NCBI RefSeq assembly: GCF_000383595.1
Contig: NZ_KB911581.1
Span: 4,868,496 to 4,932,495, forward strand
DNA from: Streptomyces bottropensis ATCC 25435
Lineage (GTDB): Bacteria > Actinomycetota > Actinomycetes > Streptomycetales > Streptomycetaceae
Direction of reading: 5' to 3'
Length of the DNA stretch: 64,000 bases
In this document: piece by piece, positions 50,878 to 58,654 of the stretch
Numbering within the stretch: the stretch's first letter is position 1
Layout of the letters: each line of letters starts with the position of its first letter
The notes under the pieces: model-generated
Told to the model about the DNA's origin: nothing
Database searches by the model: none
What the model saw: the letters and a program-made list of their open reading frames with translations, nothing else
Made by a program: the position numbers and the translations under genes

Positions 50878-51485
50878 GCTGACTCCTGCTCGGCGAAGCT
50901 CGGGTGGGGGTGGGGGTGGGGGTGGGGGTGAGAGTGAGCGACGTGGACGGGTTCTGCCCGGTCCGCGCGGCTCAGCGCCGCCCTGAAGCGTTTGCGGGCC
51001 CGGTGCAGGCGCACCGCGAAGGCGGTGGTGCTGCACCCCATGACCACGGCCGCCTGTCTGGCCGTCAGGCCGTACCAGGCGCTCAGCAGCAGCGTCTCCC
51101 GGTCCTGCTCGGACAGCGCCGACAGCGCGGCGGCCACCTCGGTACGCGTCCCGATCTCGTCACCGATCTCCGCCGCCCCTGCCCGGTCGGCCATGGCCGC
51201 CATGCGCTCGGACAGTGCCCGGTGGCGCTGATCCGAGCGCACACGGTTGGCGAGCAGCCGCCGTGCAGAGGCGAGCAGCCACGGCAGGGCGTCGTCGGGC
51301 ACGGAGTCGGACTTGCGCCAGGCCAGTACGAAGGTCTCGGACAGGATGTCCTGCGCCGTCTCCCGGTCCGTGCGGTGCAGGAGATACGCGTGGACCCGGT
51401 CGGCATGAGCCGTGTAGAGGGCTTCCAGTGCCCTGTGCCCGTCGGGGTCCGCGTGCTCATCGGCGGTATCTCGTCGTCGTGTCAC
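50874..51485 (-). CDS. ECF sigma factor with His-Pro repeat tail
   Basis: Sigma-70 family ECF factor of 203 residues. Region 2: LEALYTAHADRVHAYLLHRTDRETAQDILSETFVLAWRKSD; region 4: LSALSEQDRETLLLSAWYGLTARQAAVVMGCSTTAFAVRLHRARKRF. The end is HSHPHPHPHPHPSFAEQESA, five His-Pro units made by a six-base DNA repeat (50902-50930). GTG start with GGAGGT close before. Directs RNA polymerase to unknown stress or surface genes; probably held by the membrane protein encoded next. Confidence 0.85.
   Translation of the reverse strand: MTRRRDTADEHADPDGHRALEALYTAHADRVHAYLLHRTDRETAQDILSETFVLAWRKSDSVPDDALPWLLASARRLLANRVRSDQRHRALSERMAAMADRAGAAEIGDEIGTRTEVAAALSALSEQDRETLLLSAWYGLTARQAAVVMGCSTTAFAVRLHRARKRFRAALSRADRAEPVHVAHSHPHPHPHPHPSFAEQESA
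50902..50930. repeat. Hexanucleotide repeat GGTGGG within the sigma gene
   Basis: About five copies of a six-base unit, read on the minus strand as alternating His and Pro codons at the C-terminus of the sigma factor. Copy-number change by one unit would add or remove one His-Pro without shifting frame. Confidence 0.85.
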
Positions 51486-51636
51486 AACACCTCCATGGTT
51501 CCGGTCGCGACCGCCATCAGGCCGTCAACCGGGAGATGTGCGGCAGAGCCGGATTCCTTACAACCTCCGCATCCGTCACCGAGATCGGCCGCACGCGTAC
51601 GACGCGGAACAGGCCTGTCCTGCCCTCCGGGGGCGA

Positions 51637-52335
51637 TCAGTCGACGGGCTCCAACCGGACACAGCACCGATCCGGGCCGGGCGACAGACAGGCCGTATAC
51701 CCGCGCTCGCCCAGCCCGTGCAGGACACCGCGCAGCAGATGCAGGTTCATGCCGCACACCGTCTGGGTGTACTCACGGGCCAGGGCGTGGAAGGGGCAGT
51801 TGCCGAGCACGACGGCGCCTTCCTCGTGTCGCGGCTCGAAGCCGTACCGCTCTAGCAGGTCGAGGAGGCTTCCGCCGGCCGGCTCTCCCAGCTGCGTACC
51901 GAGTTCGTCCGCCTTGCGGTGCAGCACCTCCCGCACCGGCTCGCCGGTCGCCGCGGATTCCTCGACGGACTGTGCGAGGAGTCGCCCGGCGAGCTCGTAG
52001 CGCCGGTCCGGCAGGCTGACCGCGATCTGTGTCGTCGACCGCCGGTAGAGCTTCGCCGGCCGTCCCGCACCCGGTCCGGCCCGCCCGCTGCGTCGCTCGT
52101 AGACGACGTCGAGCAGCGACTCGTCGGCCAGGCGGTCGAGGTGGAAGGCCGCGGTCTGGCGCGCCAGACCCAGCGCCGCGGCCGCTTCGTCCCGGCTGAC
52201 GGGGCCGGGCCGACGCACCACGTGGTCGTACAGCCTCCTGCGCGTCGGCTCGTCGAGAGCCGCGATGGCGGAGACATCGGCGTCGCGTACATCGTTCGAG
52301 GCGTCCACGATCACCAGTGTAAAACCAACGGCCAT
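51637..52335 (-). CDS. SufR-like Cys-containing HTH regulator
   Basis: Regulator of up to 232 residues. HTH: LDEPTRRRLYDHVVRRPGPVSRDEAAAALGLARQTAAFHLDRLADESLLDVVYE. The C-terminal domain has conserved cysteines like [Fe-S] SufR relatives: NCPFHALAREYTQTVCGMNLHLL and YTACLSPGPDRCCVRLEP. A Fe-S or metal-responsive switch is likely. Start is uncertain: ATG 52335 has no ribosome site, while GTG 52308 lies seven bases after TACACT, a leaderless layout. Divergent from a small membrane protein; an inverted repeat lies between them. Confidence 0.8.
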   Translation of the reverse strand: MAVGFTLVIVDASNDVRDADVSAIAALDEPTRRRLYDHVVRRPGPVSRDEAAAALGLARQTAAFHLDRLADESLLDVVYERRSGRAGPGAGRPAKLYRRSTTQIAVSLPDRRYELAGRLLAQSVEESAATGEPVREVLHRKADELGTQLGEPAGGSLLDLLERYGFEPRHEEGAVVLGNCPFHALAREYTQTVCGMNLHLLRGVLHGLGERGYTACLSPGPDRCCVRLEPVD

Positions 52336-52356
52336 TGACTAAAGAAAGGATCCGAG

Positions 52357-52388
52357 CTTCTATAAGTAATGAGAGCCATCTATAGAAG
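52357..52388. promoter_or_regulatory. Inverted repeat CTTCTATA-N16-TATAGAAG
   Basis: Perfect 8-bp arms 52357-52364 and 52381-52388. A TTGACT (52335-52340) upstream and TATAAG at 52361 give a possible plus-strand promoter under it. Candidate operator of the SufR-like regulator in front of the membrane-protein gene. Confidence 0.5.
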
Positions 52389-52395
52389 GGGGGCC

Positions 52396-52767
52396 ATGCC
52401 CTCCCTAACCTCACGCACCTCACGCACCACGTCCGCCACTCCGCGGCGTGCGCTGCTCGCCGATCCCGCCTACCTCGCGCCGTGGATTGACGATCTCGTA
52501 CCCGGCAGTGCCCAGGCGGCCATGTACGCCGTGGGCGTGATCGAGATCGTGGCAGGCATCACCGTGGCCTTCGTTCCCCGGTTCGGAGCCTGGCTGGTGG
52601 CCGGCTGGCTGACCGGCGTCATCGTCAACCTGCTGACCACCCCCGACCACTACGACATCGCGCTGCGCGACTTCGGCCTCCTGCTCGCCGCTGTCGCCCT
52701 CGCCCGCCTGGCGACGCGCTACCACGGCGAACGGCGGCACGGAACCGGCGCGGGTCACGCCGGGTGA
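52396..52767 (+). CDS. Small membrane protein beside SufR-like regulator
   Basis: Protein of 123 residues with four predicted membrane segments: AAMYAVGVIEIVAGITVAFV, FGAWLVAGWLTGVIVNLLT and DFGLLLAAVALARLAT are clear. The pattern IEIVAGI...W..GIIVNLL is like DoxX-type or DUF4267-type proteins. Start ATG 52396 follows a GAAGGGGGG tract; ATG 52369 would lie inside the inverted repeat. Ends at a strong terminator. Function unknown. Confidence 0.7.
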   Translation: MPSLTSRTSRTTSATPRRALLADPAYLAPWIDDLVPGSAQAAMYAVGVIEIVAGITVAFVPRFGAWLVAGWLTGVIVNLLTTPDHYDIALRDFGLLLAAVALARLATRYHGERRHGTGAGHAG

Positions 52768-52790
52768 CCGCCCGACTCGCCGAGACGGCA

Positions 52791-52824
52791 GCGAGCGCCC
52801 CCGCCTGTCTGCGGGGGCGCTCGC
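52791..52824. terminator. Strong bidirectional terminator
   Basis: Perfect 14-bp arms GCGAGCGCCCCCGC (52791-52804) and GCGGGGGCGCTCGC (52811-52824), loop of six, between convergent genes ending at 52767 and 52890. Confidence 0.9.
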
Positions 52825-52889
52825 GTACTCCGCTGCTACTTCACTTTCACTGCGTGCGGCTGTTCTCCCGGTCACGCCTCCTTGGACCG

Positions 52890-53174
52890 TCAGGCGTGAG
52901 CGTGCCCGCGCCGGTGTCCACGGTTCGTGAACAGCCGGTACAGCGCGAGGAGGATGACGGACCCGATGATGGCTGCGATCCAGGTGGACAGATCGAAGAA
53001 GCCGTCGATCGAGTCGACTCCGAAGATCACCTTGCCGAGGAAGCCTCCGAGAAGGCCACCAGCGATACCGATGAGCATGGTGACGATGATTCCGCCCGGG
53101 TCTTTACCCGGCATGAGCGCCTTGGCAATGGCCCCGGCGAGCAGACCGATAGCTATCCACGCGATGATGCCCAT
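52890..53174 (-). CDS. GlsB/YeaQ/YmgE family stress-response membrane protein
   Basis: Small membrane protein of 94 residues, full family length (transglycosylase-associated protein). MGIIAWIAIGLLAGAIAKALMPGKDPGGIIVTMLIGIAGGLLGGFLGKVIFG shows the two glycine-rich segments and the conserved G-K-D-P-G-G loop; a third segment IAAIIGSVILLALYRLF follows, then a His-rich tail. Role in envelope stress is assumed for the family. Confidence 0.92.
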   Translation of the reverse strand: MGIIAWIAIGLLAGAIAKALMPGKDPGGIIVTMLIGIAGGLLGGFLGKVIFGVDSIDGFFDLSTWIAAIIGSVILLALYRLFTNRGHRRGHAHA

Positions 53175-53429
53175 GGCAGTGATTCTCCCTTGCGTTCGAT
53201 TCGCCAGTCGTGTTTCCAAGGAACACGTCGCCAAACTGCAGACAGCGCCGGAGACTCGGACGCACCGCCTGGGAAGGGGCCGGAGAGCGGTCGGAGAGCG
53301 GTCCATGGGCATGCCGATCAAGCCGCGCGCACGGCCTTCCCGTAGCCCCGAGCGAGGTGTCCGTTCGAATGTCGTACGGCTGCGCCGGCGGGCGTTCCGC
53401 GGGCGTTGGTGCGGCCGCCCCTGCGGTCG

Positions 53430-54257
53430 CTATGCGAGGCCGCCGTTGCTCATCAGCAGCTGACCGTTGATCCACTCGCCCTCCCCGGAGCACAGGAAGT
53501 CCACGAGGTGCGCGGTGTCCTGCGGAGTGCCCACGCGCCCGAGCGGGGTGCTGCGGATGCAGTGATCCCGGATCTCCTCGGACATCCAGCCGGTGTCGAT
53601 CGGCCCGGGGTTGATCGCGTTGGCGGTCACGCCGAGGTGGGCGAGTTCGCGGGCGGCAGCCAGGGTGATGCGGTCCAGGGCTCCCTTGCTCGCCCCGTAG
53701 GGCAGGTTCCCCACGGTGTGATCACTGGTGAGGCTGACGATCCGGCCGGTACCCGGAACGGAGGCGAAACGGCTCCCGAATTCGCGGATGAGCAGCCACG
53801 TGGCACGCGCGTTGACGGCGAAGTGCCGGTCGAAACTCTCGACCGTGGTGTCGAGGAGGCCTGAGTCGACCGACTCGCAGTGGCACATGACCAGCGCGGT
53901 GACCTTGCCGAGGCGTTCCTCGACTTCGTCGAAGACACGTGCCGGGGTGGACGGGTCGGCGAGATCCGCCTCGACGGTGGCGGTGGACGCACCGCGCTGG
54001 GCAAGAGCGTGACGGATCGCTTGTGTCGCGCCGGGCTCCCTGCCCCAGGGCATGCGGTCGTCGTAGGGGGTCCAGTAGGTGAAGGCGATGTCCCAGCCCG
54101 ACGCGGCCAGCCTACGAGCGATGCCGGCGCCGATGCCGACGGTGCGACCTACGCCGGTGACCAGAGCGATCGGGCGGGCGGGCGGAGTGTCCCCTCCGTG
54201 GGCGGGCTGATCCTGATCCTTGCTCGTCGTCACGGTCCGAGATCGTTCACGACCCAC
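53430..54257 (-). CDS. Short-chain dehydrogenase/reductase (SDR)
   Basis: SDR of 275 residues. The cofactor motif is split as VTGVGRTVGIGAGIA, resembling members with a VG-IGxGIA form. VMCHCESVDSG stands at the NAG position, the catalytic Ser in IVSLTSDHTVGN, and the YxxxK is YGASKGALDRI. The end INPGPIDTGWMSEEIRDHC...DFLCSGEGEWINGQLLMSNGGL is standard. GTG 54257 or GTG 54233 may be the start; neither has a strong ribosome site. The unusual NAG-region CHC gives low certainty about substrate. Confidence 0.83.
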   Translation of the reverse strand: MGRERSRTVTTSKDQDQPAHGGDTPPARPIALVTGVGRTVGIGAGIARRLAASGWDIAFTYWTPYDDRMPWGREPGATQAIRHALAQRGASTATVEADLADPSTPARVFDEVEERLGKVTALVMCHCESVDSGLLDTTVESFDRHFAVNARATWLLIREFGSRFASVPGTGRIVSLTSDHTVGNLPYGASKGALDRITLAAARELAHLGVTANAINPGPIDTGWMSEEIRDHCIRSTPLGRVGTPQDTAHLVDFLCSGEGEWINGQLLMSNGGLA

Positions 54258-54328
54258 ACCGGAGCGTCAATCACATTTCCCTGCGGCAACTCGCCTGCGC
54301 CGCCCCATGGTGGGGTACATGCCAGCCA

Positions 54329-54702
54329 GTGGTACGGCCGACGGCGTCGCGGCCGAAACCCGCTGAACCGCCGAGCACCGCCGAGGAGGTCTCCGTCCTG
54401 CTCGACGACTACGAGCTGATCGGCGTCGGCGGCCCCAACGCCGCCCACTCCGCCGCGGAACTCTCCGCCGCCAACGACCGCGGCCGACTGCGCGGCATCG
54501 TCGCGGCCCACGGCGAGTTCGAGCACGGCGTCACCGAGTACGCCGTTCCCGTGCGCGATGCCGGCGGACACATCCGCGCCGCCGTGTCGGTCGTCGGCAG
54601 GCAGCAGGACCTGCTCTCCGTGAGCGGACGCTGCGCACGGCCCTCACCATGGCTGCCGCCGCACTGGCCCCGTCCATCGAGGACGACGCCACGAACCGGT
54701 AG
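54329..54702 (+). pseudogene. IclR-type regulator remnant, truncated and frameshifted
   Basis: The plus frame has GRLRGIVAAHGEFEHGVTEYAVPVRDAGGHIRAAVSVVG, which is the effector-domain core of IclR regulators. Near 54625 the frame shifts back by one base and continues as ERTLRTALTMAAAALAPSIEDDATNR with a stop at 54702, the usual IclR end. The N-terminal HTH is absent. Not functional as read. Confidence 0.65.
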
Positions 54703-54810
54703 GGCGCGGCGCACCCTCAGTCTTGCTGTCCGAGCAATTGCGTCTGAGTAAATTATCAAGTCAGATGCTTGCATTTGATGTTAAGTGAGGACCTCCCTAA
54801 CGTTCTCGGC

Positions 54811-55419
54811 ATGAACCTCACCGTCCTCGCGGCCTCCGGCCAGACCGGAATCGCCCTCACTCGCCAGGCACTTCGACGTGGTCACACCGTGACCGCCATC
54901 GCGCGTGATCCCGACCGGATCGCCCTGCCCGACTCCCCGACCCTGCGCAAGGTGGCGGGCGACGTGCACGACGCGGCGAGCATCGCCGCCGTCGTGGACG
55001 GGAGTTGCGTGGTCCTCTCCGCACTCGGCACGGACCGTGCCGGGACGCTGCTGACCGGCGCCCGGGCCGTCGTCGCCGCCGGCCCGCGGCGTGTCATCTG
55101 GCTCGGTGCCTACGGCACGGGCAAGTCGGCCGAAGTGGCGGGGGAGGGCGCGGACATGCTCGCCAAGGTGCTGGGCGACCGGCTCGCCGACAAGGTCGAC
55201 GCCGACAACACCGTCCTCGCGGCCGGTGGCACCGTCTTCCATGCCGGGATGCTCGCGGACGGGCCGGAAAGCCCTCGTCGGCGCACGATCGGCCTGGAAG
55301 CCGGGCCCCCCTTCGACCTCGGTGCGAAGGTCAGCCGGGAAACCGTCGCCGCGGCGATGCTCGACGAAGCGGAGACACCTGCCTTCCCCGGCGCCGTCGC
55401 CCTGCCGTTGGCGCGGTAG
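54811..55419 (+). CDS. NAD(P)-binding (NmrA/SDR-a5 type) protein
   Basis: Atypical SDR of 202 residues. NLTVLAASGQTGIALTRQALRRGHTVTAIARDPDRI is the Rossmann start with the A-S-G-x-T-G loop; VAGDVHDAASIAAVVDGSCVVLSALG follows, then RRVIWLGAYGTG. Family members reduce flavins, biliverdin or quinones. A 12-bp direct repeat (55413-55436) spans and follows its stop codon. ATG 54811 is chosen at the fold start; ATG 54778 would add eleven residues. Convergent with the LysR gene. Confidence 0.8.
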   Translation: MNLTVLAASGQTGIALTRQALRRGHTVTAIARDPDRIALPDSPTLRKVAGDVHDAASIAAVVDGSCVVLSALGTDRAGTLLTGARAVVAAGPRRVIWLGAYGTGKSAEVAGEGADMLAKVLGDRLADKVDADNTVLAAGGTVFHAGMLADGPESPRRRTIGLEAGPPFDLGAKVSRETVAAAMLDEAETPAFPGAVALPLAR

Positions 55420-55463
55420 GCAGAGCGGTAGGCAGAGCGGTTGGCGCGCGCGGAGGGGCGCGG

Positions 55464-56363
55464 TCAGCGGGCGGTGATCTCCGCGAGCGACGCCCGGACC
55501 TGCTCGCGGAGCCAGGCGTGGGCGGGGTCGGAATCGAAGCGCTGGTGCCAGTTGCAGTTGATCGTCGCCGCCGGGGACTCGATGGGCAGGGGCCGGGCGA
55601 GGAGCCCGAACGCCTCGATGAGCGGGCGGCTGTGGATCGCCGTGCAGGTGACCAGCGCGTCACCGCGAGCGGCGATCTGCAGGGCCGTGGACACCGTCGC
55701 CACCGCCGCGACCACCCGGCGCCGCAGCCCTTCGGCGGCCAGCACGTCGTCGATCGGCGCGGTGAGACGGCCACGCCGGGAGATCACCACATGCGGCTGC
55801 GCCGCGTAGGAGGCCAGGTCGAGTCCGGCGGCACAAGGGTGGTCCGCGCGCATCGCCACCACGAGAGGATCGTCGCCGAGCGACTCGGACCGGAACTCGG
55901 GCAGGCCGGGCCTGCCACCGCCGAGTTCCAGATCGACACGGCCGTGCCGCAGGTCGTCGGTGTCGACGGGGCTCTCCGCCAGCACCCGCAGCTGCACCCC
56001 GGAAGCCCGCTGCTGGATCCTCTCGACCAGGACCGGCAGCAGTGACGCGGCTACCGCGTCATGGCACTGGATCGTGAAGGTGCGCTCCATCTCGGCCGGG
56101 TTCAGCTCACGGACCGGCGAGAGCACCTCGTGCGCCTGCCTGACCAGCCGGTGCACGTCCTCCCGCACCGACACCGCGTACGGAGTGGGAGTCATCGAGT
56201 GGCCGGTACGCACCAGGATGTCGTCCCCCGTGACGGCGCGAAGCCGGCCGAGGGTCCGGCTGACCGCGGGCGAGGACAGGTGGAGCCGCTCGGCAGCGCC
56301 CATCACGCTGCCCTCTTCGAGCAGGGCATCCAGCACGGTCAGCAGATTCAAGTCCAGTTGCAT
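55464..56363 (-). CDS. LysR family regulator
   Basis: LysR-type regulator of 299 residues. N-terminal HTH MQLDLNLLTVLDALLEEGSVMGAAERLHLSSPAVSRTLGRLRAVTGDDILVRTGHSMTPT; the C-terminal effector domain starts at about residue 90. Divergent from the IMPase-like gene with 55 bases between starts, the classic layout for a LysR regulator and its target. Confidence 0.88.
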   Translation of the reverse strand: MQLDLNLLTVLDALLEEGSVMGAAERLHLSSPAVSRTLGRLRAVTGDDILVRTGHSMTPTPYAVSVREDVHRLVRQAHEVLSPVRELNPAEMERTFTIQCHDAVAASLLPVLVERIQQRASGVQLRVLAESPVDTDDLRHGRVDLELGGGRPGLPEFRSESLGDDPLVVAMRADHPCAAGLDLASYAAQPHVVISRRGRLTAPIDDVLAAEGLRRRVVAAVATVSTALQIAARGDALVTCTAIHSRPLIEAFGLLARPLPIESPAATINCNWHQRFDSDPAHAWLREQVRASLAEITAR

Positions 56364-56418
56364 ACAGGTAAATCCTCACAAGACACAGATTCACTTCTAT
56401 CAACTCCAGGAGCATGCC

Positions 56419-57198
56419 ATGGCCCAGGAACTTCTCGCCGCCACCGTCGCCGCCGTCCGCCACGCCGGGGCCCGCATGATGACGCGTTACTCCACCGAGT
56501 CGCGTCAGCCCGGGCTCCCCGAACTGCTCGCGAGCCTCCAGGCCAATGACGCGGCCGTCGTCGAAACGCTGCGTCCCGCGCTGGCCGCGGCCCGGCCGGG
56601 CGCGGGCTGGCTCAACGACGAGCACGGCTCGGGACCGCTGGCCACGGGGGAGTGGTGGCTGATCGACCCGGTCGGCGGCAACGTCAACGCCGTGCACGGC
56701 ATGCCCGACTGGAACATCGGCGTGAGCCTCGTGCGCGACGGCCGCCCGGTACTGGCCGTGGTCTACTTCCCGGTCCTCGACGAGATGTTCACCGCGACCG
56801 AGGGCGGTGGGGCGTTCCTCAACGGGATACGGCTGCGGGTGTCGGCCAAGACGTCGTTGGACGGCGCACTGGCCGGAACCGGCCAGGCGCAGCCGGGTCA
56901 CGACCCCGAGCTCGCGACCCGGATGGGCTCCGCCTTCGCCGCGATGACGAACGCCGCACTCCATGTACGGGTCTCCGTTCCCGTGACCCACCAGCTCGCC
57001 CAGGTCGCCGCGGGCCGGATGGACTTGCACTGGCAGTTCGACAACGTCCGGTCCCACGCGGCAGGAGTGCTGCTGGTCCAGGAGGCCGGAGGCGCCGTCA
57101 CCGACTTCGAGGGCAAGCCCTGGGAGCTGGCGGGTGAGAGCTACCTCGCCGCCGCGCCGGGTGTGCACGCCGCCGCGCTGGACGTCCTCACGGCCTGA
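56419..57198 (+). CDS. Inositol monophosphatase-like protein with degenerate metal site
   Basis: Protein of 259 residues of the IMPase superfamily. Fold motifs are clear: WWLIDPVGGNVNAVHGMPDWNIGVSLVRDG, ATEGGGAFLNG and GVLLVQEAGGAVTDFEG. The metal motif DPxDGT is DPVGGN, so the second Asp is Gly, and the later W-D-x-A-A-G is VRSHAAG, losing another ligand Asp. It is therefore probably not a phosphatase. CCAGGAG seven bases before the ATG. Divergent from a LysR gene that likely controls it. May bind a sugar phosphate or act in another way. Confidence 0.8.
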   Translation: MAQELLAATVAAVRHAGARMMTRYSTESRQPGLPELLASLQANDAAVVETLRPALAAARPGAGWLNDEHGSGPLATGEWWLIDPVGGNVNAVHGMPDWNIGVSLVRDGRPVLAVVYFPVLDEMFTATEGGGAFLNGIRLRVSAKTSLDGALAGTGQAQPGHDPELATRMGSAFAAMTNAALHVRVSVPVTHQLAQVAAGRMDLHWQFDNVRSHAAGVLLVQEAGGAVTDFEGKPWELAGESYLAAAPGVHAAALDVLTA

Positions 57199-57576
57199 CG
57201 AAAGGCCGGATCCGTCCGCAAGCCGGCGCCGGTACGTCGTCCGGGGCGGATGAGCGGAATGTCGCGGCCGGGAGCGTCCTCCTGCAAGGGGAGTGTGCCG
57301 AGATGCTCGGCGGGACGACGCTCCCCGAGGCACGCGGCGGGGGCACGCGGCGGGACACCGCCCGACGCCGCTCACCGCTCGCGTCCGGGAGCTTCCGGGT
57401 ACCCCCGAGCGGTTCCGGGGGTGCGCACACCGGGACGGCGGGTCGTCGCGGTGTCGGTGTGCGGCACACCGCGATCCAGGCCCCGTAGGCCGCCGCACAC
57501 CTGCGCCTCACCGTCCACCCGCCGCCGCACGCCCCGGCCTTCTCGTCGAGCCCGAACTCCATAGCGAAGGACACTC
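57199..57576. other. Gap before the DUF2269-like gene
   Basis: 378 bases with no supported gene. GC-rich direct repeats (CACGCGGCGGG twice near 57335-57357) and several small GC hairpins are visible, none a convincing terminator. The right end carries GAAGGA (57565-57570) for the following start. Confidence 0.5.
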
Positions 57577-58136
57577 ATGAGCACCCTCACACACCCCGAA
57601 TCACCCCGCCGGCACGGGGGAACAGAGTCCGCTGGCGCACTCCGGCCCGGCTGCGCAAAAGCATCCTCGTCACGCATGTCGGGGCCGCGGGAGCCTGGAT
57701 CGGCATCGATGTCATCTCGGCCGTTCTGGTGGCCGTCGGCTGGATGCGCGAGGGCGACGACCGTACCGCCGTATACGGGGTACTCGCGGACTTCGTCGTC
57801 GTTCCCCTACTGCTGTCTGCTCTCGTAGCGGGTTCGATCTGCCTCGGCACCGGTGTCCTGCTGGGAATGGCGACCAAGTGGGGACTCGTTCGCTACCGGT
57901 CGGTCGCGGTGAAGCTGGTCCTGAACGTGATCGCGTGCGTGATGCTGCCGGTGTTCCTCGGCCCGATCACCGAACTGGCCACGGGCGAACAACCGGTGCA
58001 GGACATTTGGTTCGTCGTGTTCCTCGCCGCTACCGCCGTGGTGTTGCTGAGTTTCGCGATGGTGCATGATGAACCACATCTACTTCACCGCGTTGCGCGA
58101 CGGCGCGGGACTTGCCGCCGAACTCGCCGCCGGTGA
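57577..58136 (+). pseudogene. DUF2269-like membrane protein, frameshifted at a G run and truncated
   Basis: ATG 57577 with good GAAGGA opens MSTLTHPESPRRHGG, then the frame breaks at GGGGG (57616-57620). One base further the other frame gives NRVRWRTPARLRKSILVTHV, GAAGAWIGIDVISAVLVAVG and three more membrane segments, as in DUF2269-type proteins. One extra G would restore a single frame. The end (VLLSFAMVHDEPHLLH...) runs into the arr fragment on another frame, so the native C-terminus also seems lost. Pseudogene, or a sequence error at the G run. Confidence 0.7.
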
Positions 58137-58368
58137 CGGGGCGCCGCGCGTGTATGTCGTCGAACCGACCGGGGAGTTCGAGAACGACCCCAACGTCACC
58201 GACAGGAAGTTCCCGGGCAATCCCACCCGCTCCTATCGCAGCAAGGAGCCACTCCGGGTCGTCGACGAGGTCACCGACTGGACGCGACAGACACCCGAAG
58301 CCCTCCGGATGTGGCAGGACCGGCTTGCCGCGATCCGCGTGGATGATCGCGCCGAAATCATCAACTAG
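58066..58368 (+). pseudogene. arr: Rifampicin ADP-ribosyltransferase (Arr), N-terminal part missing
   Basis: Reads MNHIYFTALRDGAGLAAELA, GAPRVYVVEPTGEFENDP, NVTDRKFPGNPTRSYRSKEP and LRVVDEVTDW: the last about 98 residues of Arr, a family of about 140. The Tyr of HIYFTA and the Asp of NVTDRK, parts of the Arr active site, are kept. The first about 42 residues, with the catalytic His of the HGT motif and NAD-binding loop, are gone; the sequence upstream belongs to the DUF2269-like gene. Expected to be inactive. Two ATG codons at 58066 and 58069 could still give a peptide. Confidence 0.8.
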
Positions 58369-58654
58369 GAGGCGGCCGTGCGGTTCGCGCCGGACACGGG
58401 ACGGCGAGCGGAATGCCTGCCTGGGCATCCGGTCCGCCTCGCCCCGAGTTCGTCCAGCACCGCCCGGTGCAGCCGCTGGCCAGTGCGTACACCACTGTCG
58501 TGCACACGGCCCGCTCGTCACGCGGAGCGGTCCCCCACCTTGCGGACGAGCAGCGGACGATGGCAGCAACGGGGCGGCCAGGTACCGGAGTTCAGCAAGA
58601 ACCGGACGCTTCGACAGATCATCACCCGAGGACCCGCACTATGCCGCACGAACA

